Positions 9,451 through 21,954 of a stretch of 64,000 nucleotides of DNA are shown here, piece by piece. A model generated the notes under the pieces. It was not told where the DNA came from and ran no database searches. It saw nothing but the letters and a program-made list of their open reading frames with translations. Within the stretch, counting starts at the first letter, position 1; the number at the start of each line of letters is the position of its first letter. Made by a program: the position numbers and the translations under genes. This stretch comes from Oidiodendron maius Zn (taxonomy: Eukaryota > Ascomycota > Leotiomycetes > Myxotrichaceae), in assembly GCA_000827325.1 (NCBI GenBank), contig KN832872.1, positions 2,895,698 through 2,959,697 of the forward strand, in the 5' to 3' direction.

Positions 9451-11322
9451 TCATGAGGCTGCGGCACTCTCCGGAGTTCTCAGCGGATTCTCATCCGTAT
9501 AGCCTAAGACGTACTGGGTCGCTTTGCCTTCCTTACCATGAGAAGCGAATCTCTCGCCGAAGATAGCCTGTATTTCTTCCTCCGACATGTCATCGCATTC
9601 CGCGCCGCGCGGGTCTGTGACGGATCCCCAGCTTGTCTTGGCGCGGATCAAGTCAAGCGCTTCGGCCCAGGTCCCGCTCAGTAACAAGACACTCTCCAAA
9701 GTAATCTGAAGAGGCCCGTTAAGACCGATAAGGAAGGTTTTCAGTTCGCTCACATGAAGAGGATAGTGTGACAGCTGTAGGATCCTTAGGTCCGGACACT
9801 GTCGTAATGCGAGAAGAGAACCCATACTAGCAGGGGGTTGGGGCCCAGATTCATGGAGTGTCAAGTCCAAGTCAACGTCGAGTCGCCTAAGAGCCTTCCC
9901 TCCCATACATGCTGATATAATCGAGCCAAGGCTGGCGATTTCCTCTGGGCCATGGTCAACTGTTGGTCCTCGGTTTGTTTCTGGGGCAAAACAACGGAAG
10001 TCGAACACTCGCAGGCGTTCCGTCCCTGCTGTCAGTTGCTGGAGCTGCTCCTTGGTGGCTGGGATGGACAACTCTGTAGCCGGCGAAAGCTCGACACAAA
10101 GATAATTGATTGGAATTCCATTATTGAAGACACTCAGGAGAAGTTGGAGAAGGATCTCTTTAGGCTGGTCATCCAGCTGGTTAGATCTCGCAACATCCCA
10201 ACTCTGCGGCCAAACCGTCCCAGCCGCGGCGAGACCTTCAAGATCCTCTACCGCATCTACAAAGGGCTTCACATAATCGTATCGACCATTGTGGAAATCT
10301 CGAAATGTGTCTCCCACAAACAACCTTTTTGCAGTAGGCATTTTCGACATGGCAGTGACGACAGCTCGAACAAATGTGTCTTCTTTAAGCAAACTCTCCT
10401 GTGCTAAGTATTTCTGCCGGTAAATTTTATGAGCGCTCGCAAGTCCTGCCACTTCCTTGCTCTTGGCAATTTCTTCCCTGATAATATCCGGGTTTCTGTC
10501 CGAGTCCTGTAATACATGCAAAAAGTCTGACCATGCTTCTGAAATCAGTTCAGCCTTCTCGATAGCCGGTCCGAGTTTCTCAGGCGGTATGCCGAAAATA
10601 GTCTTGTCCGAATCCTGCTGATACTCGAATCTGTGAATGTCCAGTGTCCCTTCCAAGTACTCAATAGCAAGCAGGCTGAAAAAAAGTATATTCGTTGCTA
10701 TGTCGACACTGAAGTAATTGAGATGGACTCGAACTGCTTGGATCCCTTTGCTGAGGAGTGGATGACATGCTACCTCTTCCAGATGAGCAAGGGAAGATGG
10801 ACTCATGGCGACATCGATATGGCGAAGAAGAAGGTGGGAACTTGTGTTGCAGAATCGCCGACAGGTGAGACGGATGTTTTTGATGTCCTTGACTGTGCCC
10901 CAATTGCCAAAGTCGGGAATAAAGAAATAGTCTTCGTTTGATGCCGATTGATTCCTAAAGTTTGCGAAGATCTTCCTTAATAACTCGTCAGGTAGATCCA
11001 GAATTTTGAGAGGTCGGATCCGGGATCGCGAAGACGCATTGGCGACCTCACGCATAGAACCGTGCAAACTCTCCACTTTACACTTGATCTGCTTCAGTTC
11101 GTGGATAATTTTCTGGAAAGAGTCGCCAGGCCAATCATCAGGCCCAGGCCAAGGACTGTCTGCTGGCCTAGTCGAGTTCACATACTCGGCCATGCTTGAT
11201 TGCACTCTGACGGAAGCTATTTGGTGTGAGAGGGTTCGATGGATGGAGTCCAGCTCTATGAGCTGGTGATAAATAACGCCGAGAGTGAGATTCACTCCCG
11301 GTGTACCATCGCTCTGTTCCAT
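9451..11322 (-). CDS. F-box protein
   Basis: A single exon of 623 aa from ATG at 11322. An N-terminal helical region holds a possible coiled coil (residues about 65-95, FQKIIHELKQIKCKVESLHG). The F-box follows at about 105-150 (ILDLPDELLRKIFANF, then IKNIRLTCRRFCNTSS). The rest resembles the irregular leucine-rich tail of many fungal F-box proteins, for example ALRRLDVDLDLTL and CPDLRILQLSHYPL. The F-box normally binds Skp1 of SCF ubiquitin ligases, and the tail would choose substrates. The target is unknown. It is convergent with nothing obvious and independent of the neighbouring polysaccharide locus as far as I can see. Confidence 0.8.
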   Translation of the reverse strand: MEQSDGTPGVNLTLGVIYHQLIELDSIHRTLSHQIASVRVQSSMAEYVNSTRPADSPWPGPDDWPGDSFQKIIHELKQIKCKVESLHGSMREVANASSRSRIRPLKILDLPDELLRKIFANFRNQSASNEDYFFIPDFGNWGTVKDIKNIRLTCRRFCNTSSHLLLRHIDVAMSPSSLAHLEEVACHPLLSKGIQAVRVHLNYFSVDIATNILFFSLLAIEYLEGTLDIHRFEYQQDSDKTIFGIPPEKLGPAIEKAELISEAWSDFLHVLQDSDRNPDIIREEIAKSKEVAGLASAHKIYRQKYLAQESLLKEDTFVRAVVTAMSKMPTAKRLFVGDTFRDFHNGRYDYVKPFVDAVEDLEGLAAAGTVWPQSWDVARSNQLDDQPKEILLQLLLSVFNNGIPINYLCVELSPATELSIPATKEQLQQLTAGTERLRVFDFRCFAPETNRGPTVDHGPEEIASLGSIISACMGGKALRRLDVDLDLTLHESGPQPPASMGSLLALRQCPDLRILQLSHYPLHVSELKTFLIGLNGPLQITLESVLLLSGTWAEALDLIRAKTSWGSVTDPRGAECDDMSEEEIQAIFGERFASHGKEGKATQYVLGYTDENPLRTPESAAAS

Positions 11323-12048
11323 GATCGCAGCCTCTCGGTCTTCGAAATTTGTAGATCAAGGTTCAGGTTCAGGATGAGATGACGCGAACTTTTAGTGATT
11401 ATGTTCATGTGTTGTTGCCTTAGGGATTAGGTATCCACATACACCGTTCTGTTAAGTTAAGTTAACTTATGTGACTGGCTCATTAAGTTATGTAACCCTC
11501 GGGTATTTAACAAGCACTGGGAGTGTACGCAGATCCTAATCCCTTGCCCTATCCTTCATATTCGAGCTCACCTTGGTTGTGAATCGACTTGGATCGAAAA
11601 GTCTCAAACAGGATGGAAGAGAGTTTCTTAACTCGAGATATCGCAAGATATGACAATTCCTAGTGATCTAGGAAATGCCGGTGGTCTAGGGCTAGCCAGG
11701 GATGGGAGTACTAATATTGGTGACCTCCTTTCAGTAAGCCGACCTTCTATCCCAACCCTCAACAAATGACGGGGCAAAGCCTACGTCCGTACAGACGGAT
11801 CATACGAGAAAGAAGCTAGATTAGAAGTGTACTAAATTTACAGGGACTGAGGAAAAAACATATTTAGAGATAAGATAAGAGAAGTTGCTCTTAATCATAT
11901 GATTATAATTACTGTATAATGCTATCTATAAAGGAAATCCCCGGTCAAAGTAGAGCAATAGTTATTATAATTAACAAACTTCTACACATGTCATTATGTC
12001 CTTCTATGTAGCCCCCTCCCCCGTATTTCTATGAGCTGGAAGTATGGG
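11323..12048. other. Intergenic, no gene seen
   Basis: Upstream of the F-box gene and downstream of the GT4 gene. It contains TAAGTTAAGTTAACTTA near 11453, a short palindrome, and AT-rich sequence. No gene was recognised. Confidence 0.5.
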
Positions 12049-15000
12049 TTATGTAGGCGGGGTATTAAAGATAATCTCCCTGGTAGACACCAGCGTACCT
12101 CTCTTGGATTTACTCTGATTTGACAGCGAATTCCATAAATCTGGCGTGAGTCTCGGGCTCCGCAGCGGCGTTATTACGCTGAGTTGTGATGATGATTTCT
12201 CTTTGGAGGACCAAACACTGGAATTGTTCGACGATGGCAGCGCGCTAAGACGGGAGTGGTAGTTTCTGCTGTGGTACTTGCCGATCCAGAGCATCTGCTC
12301 GTGTTCACGGAGATAACGCTCAGAGGAGAAATTCTTGAGCACATTCTCACGGCCCATCATGCCTAGCCGTCGACGCTGCTCGGTTTTCTCATACATGCGT
12401 TGGGTAATCTGTTTGACTTGTTCTGGCGTTGGGTTTGGATATGCAAGAACTGGCGGCGAGGTTCCTGGTGCATCATCGGCGTGGGTGCTCCATTTTCCAA
12501 GAAGGGCCATGATACTGAGTTGCGCACGGGCAAGAGATTCGGCGTCATTCGGAGGCACGACCTCGCTGAAGCGATCTCCAGTTATGCGATCTGTCACGAC
12601 ACAGAAAGATGCCCCGACATCAGTGCAGACGACCGGAACACCTGTCAAGGCGGCTTCACCCATGGCTAGAGGAAGACCTTCAGAGATGGAAGAGTTCAGG
12701 AAGAGCCAAGCGTCTTGAAGGACAAGGGATGGGTTGCCTAGACCCTTGAGAACGCAATGGTCTCGCAGGCCCTTCGAAGCGATGAGCTCCTGACATTCCG
12801 TAGAGATAGTCGCGGCTCTTTCCATGTCTCCGTATATATGAAGGCGGTAGTCGGTAAACCCCCACTTGTTAACGATCAGATCAGTGGCCATGATGGCGTT
12901 CTTCAGGTCCTTCACGTATTGAACATGAGACAACATGACTACTGTGGGCTTGTCCGTCTTAATCACCTTGATCGGTTCAAACTTCTCCATGTTGCAGATC
13001 CCGTTGACGACCGGGTCAATCTTTCTAGCGAAGGTGCGTCGATGTTCTAAGGAGCCTTCGGCAGTTCCCAGCTCGACCTCCCAACCGGGGTTAAAATATT
13101 CGGCGCAGGGGAGTACAACATCGGCATGGTGCTCGAGGAGAACACAGCTCAGATGTCCAAGGGATATCAGAGAACTGTTTATAAAGGGACTGTCATATGA
13201 AACCGCCGAAGACAGGAATGTCGTCAGCTCTCTAAAGCTGATACAGTGGTCCCAAACATGCAGTGTGCATTGGCGCTTGACCTTGCAGAGGATACCATAC
13301 GTGGCACCCGTGAAGTGATGAGACGCCTGGAAGACATCGGGGATCCGTTCCGGCACGGGAATAGAGAAAATAAAGAGATATCGATGCCACATATCGAGAG
13401 CCTGGTCGAGTTGCAGCATAGTGGGTTTCTCGAAATCCAGCCATTGCGATACAGAGTGTGTTCCTTCCATATCTTCAGTCAACCAAAGCTTCCTCCATGT
13501 CTGCTTAACAATGTCACTACACCAGACGTCATTCCAACTTCTCGACGACTCAAAGTAAGTGTTAAGGTCCACTAAGGCCATTGTAGCTTCTTCGATGTGC
13601 CTGCGAGTCAGCTTAAGTGTGCGCGAGCATCGAACCAAGCTAGCAAGAATTGGCAGAAAATTCTTCTTGATGTCCTCAGTTCTTGTGTCATAGGACCATT
13701 CTACAACAGCCGAATCGAGGGTATTTTCAAGGATTCCGTGAGTTGGGTTGAGAAAATCCAAACCCCACAGTGGCAAGACCGTAAGCGATTGCACATTTCT
13801 TTCGATCTGGAACCTTGGCACGCCGTAATCATTCGCCGATTCGGCGACGATGTGCCACTTGATCGTCTTGAGGTCATTTACCATGTCCCTACGGCAAGCC
13901 GACACTCCACCGGGCTCATTCGGCCATGTTGATGTGTCCATGGCAAGAATGTGGAGTTCATCATCGCTGTCTCGCAGTTGGGATGACAGAGTTCTTGTGT
14001 TAATCCTAGAATCGCCGCCCTGTCCGAAACTGTACAAATCGCTAATCTTGAAGGCAATATGCGTCCAGGAGCTGATCAGCGGGTCGACATCAACTCTTGC
14101 CATGATAGTATCAGCTTGTGCGTCGAGATACGTCTTCGCAGTATCGAGCATGCCCAGATCACGGTTCCTCCAGTAGGTATCGAGAATTCCGTCTGATCTC
14201 AACAGACCCTCGTCAATCCATCGGGCAGTGATAGCGTCAAGTTCTTTGCCATCCTTCCAAGTTTTCCATAGTTGAGTCCTGGCATGCGACGTTGGTATTG
14301 GATATCGTTTGACATTGAGACCAAGAAGGCGTGAGAAGAAGTTCGACTTGACCGAGGAAAATGACAAAAGTGGATTATCGCTCAGAAACGCACACTTTTC
14401 TGGTTTTTGCAGAATGTGAAACCAATCTTCCCGTATCATTGGGGGAGTTGGCACGGCCTTTCCATTTAGGGTGGTAGCGATATCGGGATGGAATTTGTGC
14501 TCATAGATCCACGTTGCGTGATAGATGTCATTGCCCTGTATAAATGTAGCTTCCGTGATATTGCTGAAGGGTATCCATTCGTCTAGTCTCTCTGGGTGGT
14601 TTCGAGGCGGTACGCTCCATAACACCCTGATCGTAATGTGTGGAAAAACATACTCCCCTCTGAGAAGTTCGTCTTCAAACTTGGCACTTTTGCGATACCA
14701 GTAGGTAAATTGGACTGGATTGACACCCCTGAAGGCGGATCCAGTTGTGATATACCCTCTGTGATCGTACTGCACGATCTGCCCGTTTAATTCTCCCTCC
14801 ACACATTCACGTTGCAGTGGCAGCTTTGAACGCAATTTCTTGTCGTTCTGGGGATACTCGTAGGTAAAGGAATTGCCGAGTTTCCCACCATCATACTCTT
14901 CCCTCTTGCGGAGAATCAGTTTGTCGCTATAGGTGTTAATGGCCATGAGCTTCTTTGAGTCACCTGGTTCTTTTTCATGGCGTCCAGTATATTGCACCAA

Positions 15001-18000
15001 TCGAAAGCTACCGTCGGTCTGAGTAGATAGAAAACATGTTGAAGGGCCGCCGAGGCTTTCGATTGTAATCGTATGCTTCTCTACGACGGTCCTCATGCCC
15101 TTCATATTACTGTGGAGCCTCGAGAGGGTTTCACGATTGTGGAACAAGACAAGTGGCAGTATCACTTCCTGAAGTGCTTTGCACAAAGACCAGATTCCAT
15201 TCAGGAAAAGGGTGACTGGCCAGTGGATAAATAGTGGCTTCGCTCGCAACATGTAGTGGAGTTCCCTCTGATACTCTGGATCGGCAACAAGCGAAAGGAC
15301 GAAGAATTTGATGCACGTTTGCACGATCTGATGGAACCGCGAGAGACTTCGCTTGAGATATTTGAATATCGATCCTGGCTCACTGGGCCTCGAGGCATCA
15401 AAACCGAGCAATGTTTCGCTGCTCGAATCGGGAAATTCTGGCTGGCCTTCGCTGTAATGACCGATCATCTCCACTGTCTTCGCAAAGGCATTCACAGATA
15501 ACGTCATAACGGCGCCAAGGTCGCATCTCGCAACATGTTCTTCTACATTCAGTGAACCACTTGCCCAGATCCTTGAGCGGATCCAGTCTTCCTGATAGGA
15601 GGACAAAGGGACACGTTGTCCACAACATCTACCAAGCAGGAAAGATCTAATTGGCCTAGGGAGAATGTCCCATTCCCTATCACAGTCTACTCCGAGGAGG
15701 AGATAGCGAAGTAAAGCTTTGTCGCCATTGTTGATGACTCGAGCACGTTCAGCAGGCGAACATTCAAGCTGGAGCTTAACGCCTTCTGGAATAGATGGTT
15801 CTCTATCGCTTAGACCCTTTACAACGAGTAATTCAGCTAACATCGAATAATCATGCGGGAAACCAAATTGGTATTCGGAAGTGGCCCGGACGAGAGCTTC
15901 TGCAATGATATTGCAGTTCCTGTGGGTATTCAATATCCATTGATCTCGTACCAAGTCAAGACCAATGATGATGAATATGTGTATCTGATCGCCATTCTTC
16001 CGACTAATAGCTCTGATAGTCTCTTCTTGCTGGAGCAGGTGTCGCCCCGAGACAAGCTCAACTACAATTTGACCAAGTCTCCAAAGTTCTGCTGTCCGGT
16101 GTATCAATTGATCTGCAGACGGGAAAGCATCTTGTAGTAGGTCTGATTTTCTTGTCTTGCTGTGGGATAACAATATTTCTAAGATTTCAGCGCCTGGATG
16201 TTGGGACGAATCGACTGTGTAGCGTAGCTCAGAGGGAAGAGAACAAATAGATTCACATGTCTTGGACAAAGTAGCCTGGGAGAGCTCACGATAAGGTTCG
16301 AGAGCGCTAGTGGAGTAAGTAGATGGCGAGCCGTTGACTCCGATTTCTTGGTAATCATATTTAGATAGCGAACCGGAAAAGCTCGGCCATCCAATGTTGG
16401 CATACCACATTGAGTGCGCAGCGGCAGCCCAGGTTGCAACGGCTAAGGCGATGACTTCGCTGTATGCAAAAGACCGAAAATAAACACGCAGGACGATGCC
16501 TACTGGGAGACCTAGAATGGAGGCCAAAGCGAGACATTTAGCCGCGTTGTTCCCGCAATATATTTTGTTGTACTGGTACCAAAGAAGGCCAGTATATGCA
16601 CCAACATAACTCAGGTACATTGTCGTAGCACTCCTTGATGAGTCGAATGTCCACATGAGCGCCGCTGTAAAGGCAGCTCCCCAGATGTGCAAGAAGAAAA
16701 ACTTTGAGATGTTCTTCCAATAAAGAGCTCGTCTTGCCCTAGCATCATTGATAGTCGCTTGTCGCAGGAATTCCAAGGAAGTAATCCGCTGGGTAGTATT
16801 TTCGTTCGCCAGCGCCCACAAAGGTTGTGATACGGCGTCCAGAGACACGGCCCCAATGAGATAGTAGCATAGTCCGAAACCTACTGCCAGACGAAATTCT
16901 GCGCTGCTGGCAGCAGAGAGACCCACGAGGCCACCGCTAGTAAAAAGGGAAACCCACTTGTCCATAAGAGCGACTACAAAATATAGGAGACCAGACCAGA
17001 TATCTCGACCAGTATGCCGATAGTGAAGGAAAGAGCTGTGGAGCTTGAGGCCCTTTTGCATATTCGTCATGTTCTCGAGGCCGGCCTTCAGCGTCAGATT
17101 CCACGTTGAGCTATAAGGCAATGGCATCTTCGCCCTTTTGTGCCTACAATACCACGACATGAGGAACAAAGTGGATGCATACCCCTTAGCCAGCCTGTCA
17201 ACGAGCGGATCCGATGTGGAAGTCTCCCAGAAATGGCGCTTGTGCTCTTTCAAAACGGCAGCGTGGAGCTCTTTCCGAGGTTGCGGCATCGCTTCACCGT
17301 CTTCAAGCATTCTTTTGGAACCAGTGGTTGGCTTGCGAGCTGGTATTTTGGTGTACCAATCAGCGACTTCGGTGTCCGTTACCACTGGTATATTGAGATA
17401 CCAGGTCCCCCATTGAGATATGATACTTCGTGCTCCGAGTAGAAGGGCAATCAAGAAACAGGTAAAAACGCAGAAGTAGACCGCGATATCGTGTTGAACC
17501 CATAAGCTGACAATGGGAGATATAAATAAAATTGGAATGCAGCATACGATGGTGGTTCTTCCCTGAAAATTTGATGTCTAGTTAGTGATCATATATCCGA
17601 CAGAGGAAGAAATCGGAAAGGAAACTAATATTAGACACAACTGGAGTATACTTACAGACTGGAAGCTGGACCCTGGGAGTTGATAGACAGAGAGTACAGA
17701 TAGAGTCAAAAGGTATGTGGTGAGCATAGCAAAATAGTAGAGAAATATCAATCCAGCAGTGATGCCCTTCACAATACTGACGGCCACCATACCCCCTAAG
17801 CCGCCAACCAAGGCGATTGCAATTCCAGCAATGAAGCGTGTAAGGACAAACATGTTCATTGCTGGGAAGCCACAGGCATAGAGATAATAAGTTCCTCCTG
17901 AGGTGATCCAAGAGCCGACTGCACCACATGCTAATAGTGCCAACATAAGTGCTGTCGTTGCGAGTGTTTTCTGTGTCGAGCTCATGAAAATTGTCAGATA

Positions 18001-20851
18001 GAGACCACGACCCACCGTTGTGAGCAACATAATGTCGATAAGTGCGGGCAGTGCAAAAATGGCCAAGAAAGTAAACTTATAATATATAGGTACTGCTTCC
18101 TTGCCATCTTGCGGATCTGCATCAATTTGCATAGCTGCGTACGCTGTAGGGAGCTCGGTGAATCCCGCTTCGCGAGGTGGTGGCTGGTGATTTTTGTAGT
18201 GGGACATACACTGATCTGAGATGATCCGTCCCAAGGCCTTGGGTGTCATGTCAAAAAAGGAGTCGCAGCGGGAGCCAACAGCAAAATTCTCAGCAAAGCA
18301 AGCCGCCTGATCAGTTGTAGTGTTTGGGTATGGATTGCGGTCCAGGACTTCCAGATAGATCTCATCCAGAGCAAGTTTCCGGAACGCGCAGAAGACCGCC
18401 AGAGAAAAGATGTCAGCGCCGGCATCTATCCGGTTCTTCTGCGTTATTGTTTGGATCACCACACCTAATTGCGCTAGAACTTCACTCTGGCCGCTTATAA
18501 GCACTTCGTACAAGCGGGCGTCGACTTCTACGAAAAGCGAGAGGCTAGCTGAAAGATCAGGGTGCCAACAGCCCTTTTCGCCAAGCCAGGCAAGCCGGGA
18601 TGCTATCACACTCTCCGGTGTAACTTTACCACTGAGATACGCCGTCGAGTTCATGGCCCGGATTTGGGAGAGTGTGGGAACCTCCATGAGCTGGTACTTA
18701 CAACACGCGCGTAGTCTCTCCAACAATGGCGATTCATGTGCGCGATCCAGGAGACCCAGGCGCCGCATGAATAAAACCATTTCCATTGGCGAGAGCTGTT
18801 CCACGTCGTGGACAATTCGAGACGGAAGACTCCACTTCTCTGACAGTACACCATGGTGCTCGGCCATGGCCAGCTCTGCCATGAAGCATTCTGTCCGTGA
18901 CAACCTCCGGCTGGACAAGAACGTGTGGAGGATTGTACCGGCGCGATCTGGCGTCTTACCCGAGAGGAAGATGGTGAAGACGCCTGAATTGGGGTCCGCG
19001 CCATAGAGACCCCAGAATTGAACAGTGGTACTGGTTTGGAATCCAGAGTGTAGTCCCACGTAGACCTGGATGCGGGGATTGCCATCATCGGGGTTGGGAG
19101 TAAAAAGTTCCAGTAGCTCTCTGACCGCAGCGGCCCAGACGGGCGTGCTATCGCCGATGCATTTTGCATCATACAGTAACCGTATCTGTTTTGCGATGAT
19201 CTGGAGTTCTTCTTCTTCAATGCACTGTAACAAATCCAGATCTTTCAGGTTGCGCTGTGCCTGTAGGATCTCAGCGAATGTGTCTTCCGTGGCTTCGAGA
19301 CCGAGGTGGAAGCATCCCAGGCCCGTCCAGTCTTCTCCAAGTGCTGACCTCGACAACGGGTCTCCATCCGTCGCAACCAGCGGCCATGCAGAGTCGGTCT
19401 GGGCATGGTTGAAGATCTGCAAATCCACATCCCCTTGGTCGTTTTTGCTTATCTTTTCAACGGGCGGCTGTGACAATCGCAATCTGGTCGGCAGGTCTGG
19501 AATAAAGGACTGCAGCGACTCATATAGAACATCATTGTCACATGAGCTTTGGGCGATCTGTAAATATATAAGTATAAGATAAAGAGAATTACGACTTGTC
19601 TGAAGCTATTCATACCTGGTCGTTGGAGCGCCACGAATCATGTGCCCGCATATTGTCTTCGTTCTTCAGCCACATTAGTGCGCCCAAAGGTTTTTCCGAC
19701 CATGTGGCTGCAGATACCGCTGCATTGGTCAGAGCGGCCGCAGATCCAATCCAGCAAAGCGCACTGTTGTACCGACACCAACTGAAACTACGCTGGACCA
19801 CGGCATATTGAAGCTTCACGTTATCATCCACCGTCTCCCATATCATCAACGGAGGGCCATGAGGAACCCGTTGCGCCGCGATAGCTCTCATGGCCGTGCG
19901 CATCGATGTCATTTGGAAGTAGTCCTGGATGTCTCCGTCTGTGCCGATGGTGCCATTGCGACAGACGATGCCGCGGACCAGCTCCATGTTGATATCACGA
20001 CATTCGCGCTCTGTCAGGTAGGCGGGCGGCGCCATCTCAAGCCATAGGTCAAGGTTGAGGCTGCAGATGTATCTGGCGATCTCGTTCAAGACAGGCGGCT
20101 GGAAGTGCTTCTCGAAGCCAGCCAGTAGGACACCGGTGAAGGGCGACGCCGAGGACGACGACGACGCCATATCTTGCGGAGTCGTGAAGCGTGTAGTCAG
20201 TGTCTGCGCGATGATGCCGATGGCTGAAATTGCGTCGTCATGGCTGGAGCTTCCGTTGGACTGGGCTAGTGTACTTATCTCTAACCGTCCGATGATATGT
20301 GTAGACGAACTGCCGCAAGTCGAAAGGGCGTCCATCACCCCGTCTTCCAGGGGGTCGAGAACGAGGACATCCCATCTCGACAACAGAGATGTCTGGTGAG
20401 TAGTAGGGGGGTTCGAGAAGCTACCGACATAGACACCAAACGACTTGGGCTCATCCTTGGCTGTTGCTGCCCTTTCTTCCGCGATGGGTTTGCTACTGCT
20501 GCGAAGGCGAGCGATGTATCGCGCAACGGACCTGGGCACAACAACTTGTTGATGTCGAGTCTAGGGGAAATGGATTCTCAGCATCACATCCGGGGTCATG
20601 CTTCTTTCTGCGCTGGTGGACAAGACAACTTACCGTCCAGACTCGGACCAGTCGACACCATATTAGATACAACAAATAGAGCACACCCAGGACTATGGTG
20701 GCCAGCAGGAAAGCTCCCAATACCTTGATACCTGTGTTAGCTCGGTATCTAAGAGGGCTTGTAGAGGATAACAGGACCATACCTTTTCCCATACTGAATC
20801 CAGCATCAAGTGCCAGCCTACAGCCGACAGCCCCAGGTATTGCGCCGTCAT
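12049..20851 (-). CDS. Giant membrane glycosyltransferase, GT4 (PelF/Gtb3-like)
   Basis: Five exons: 20851-20783, 20723-20634, 20560-19616, 19557-17656 and 17562-12049. They are joined by introns of 59, 73, 58 and 93 bp in consistent phase and give about 2839 aa. The start is ATG 20851 in a CACCATG context, followed by a membrane segment (GAFLLATIVLGVLYLLYLIW). Residues about 80-370 look like a TIM-barrel-type extracellular domain (FGVYVGSFSNPP, LLAGFEKHFQPP, DLWLEMAPP, MIWETVDDN). Clusters of membrane helices lie near residues 850-1060 and 1180-1390. The C-terminal 500 residues are a GT4 domain: PNEPGGVSACRRDMVNDL, then KPTVVMLSHVQYVKDLK, HIYGDMERA, and the E-x7-E motif SEGLPLAMGEAALTGVPVV. 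This resembles PelF and the Gtb3 synthase of the Aspergillus galactosaminogalactan locus. Expected role: polymerising a UDP-sugar into a secreted polysaccharide at the plasma membrane. The first acceptor (AAG) is the least certain junction. Confidence 0.8.
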
Positions 20852-21486
20852 GGTGACAGCGCGACAAAGCAAGTACTGAACGAGTGACAATGCAGAAACA
20901 GAATAAAGAACAAAAGAGAAGGATAGGGGGTGTCAATGGTGCATTGACAAGTGTCCAAGAGAGTGTGCCTCTCAAAAGAAGGATATAAAATGGCAGCACT
21001 ACAACAGAATTCAACCTCGCCCCTGTTTCGGCTGAGCAAAGTAGACCAGTAGACCGGAGGCTAACCCTGATGGAAAGAAGTCTTACTTTGTACGGATATA
21101 TCCCATTCGAAGATTTACGAAAGTAACCCTAAACACCAACATTAGTAGTTCTCATCGTGGGCCGTTCTCATTGTATCCCGTTGCATGGACCCCCAAGGCC
21201 CATCTCGGCCTATGATCTGAGGTTGCTGACGCCACGACAGCCCTGATAATAAAGCTGCGGCTGGTAGGCTATTATTAGCCTCATAGCCGTGCTCCGTACC
21301 TCGGAAAGTACACGTTGCGACGGGTCCGAAGGCCCCTACGGCCCCTGACAAGGGCGCCTAGCAGGCATTGTCCATGCAGTTGGTCGGTGAGAGCGGTAGG
21401 GCGAGCTAATGGAGATCAATGCAGTAGCGTACCTGAGATAAGCTGCGGCTGGATTCTCTTGCTCATTTGCTGCTACGGTACCGTAC
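20852..21486. promoter_or_regulatory. Divergent region between GT4 and first GH135 gene
   Basis: The GT4 gene and the first GH135 gene are transcribed away from each other, and their start codons are 1103 bp apart. The part nearest the GT4 gene has in-frame hydrophobic triplets before the ATG but no ATG of its own, so I treat it as leader. The rest of the shared region is occupied by two small inverted-repeat elements (21489-21773). Confidence 0.5.
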
Positions 21487-21488
21487 TA

Positions 21489-21590
21489 CGGTAAACTCTC
21501 TGGTTGATTTATACCGTACTCACCAAAATACCGGATTTTTCCCGTCCCGCCCCATACAACATCTTTTGATCCAGTATCGAGAGTTTACTG
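21489..21590. mobile_element. Small MITE with TA target site, copy A
   Basis: A 102-bp element. The left end is CGGTAAACTCTC and the right end is GAGAGTTTACTG, imperfect inverses (one mismatch in 12). TA dinucleotides flank both sides (21487-21488 and 21591-21592), as expected for a non-autonomous Tc1/mariner-type element. The terminal repeat is short, so the call is moderate. Confidence 0.5.
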
Positions 21591-21592
21591 TA

Positions 21593-21773
21593 CTATCCCC
21601 CCTGAATCCTTTGAACCGCTTAACCTAGAAGAGCATTAAAGGAATGATTTTTAGCTTACACATCCAACCAGAACTTCAGAAATCCTTCGAAATATACTCT
21701 TTTAAGTTAAAAGTTCGAAGGGATCAAAAAGGATCAAATAAGTTGGGGGGTGAACTGTTCAGGGGGGGGATAG
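21593..21773. mobile_element. Small MITE with TA target site, copy B
   Basis: A 181-bp element abutting copy A and sharing its TA at 21591-21592; the other TA is at 21774-21775. The left end is CTATCCCCCCTGAA and the right end is TTCAGGGGGGGATAG. Inside, TCCTTCGAA and TTCGAAGGGA form a second inverted pair (about 21680-21722). It ends 181 bp before the ATG of the first GH135 gene, so it sits in that promoter. Confidence 0.55.
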
Positions 21774-21954
21774 TAGCCATTGCTGTTACCCGCTCCTGCT
21801 GCCCCTTCAGGGGAGTGGAGACTTCACGTATTTTGTGCTTGGGTTTGCTTCGCGTTCACATCTTCTACTTCTTTCTACGTAATCTTGTAATTTTATCTTT
21901 ATTTTGATTTTCTCCCTGCTCCAGTCGTGAGAGCAGTTGTGAAAGTCGCATTTC

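Noticed and set aside
9952-10407. Open frame antisense to the F-box gene
   Set aside because: Shadow frame of a long coding exon.
12049-17454. Treating the GT4 frame as a separate 1801-aa gene
   Set aside because: Its first codon is TTG, and a well-formed 93-bp intron joins it in phase to the upstream exons with continuous hydrophobic sequence.
20493-21014. Longer N-terminus of the GT4 protein from 21014
   Set aside because: The frame starts with TTG, has no ATG upstream that I could find, and ATG 20851 has an excellent context and joins in phase.
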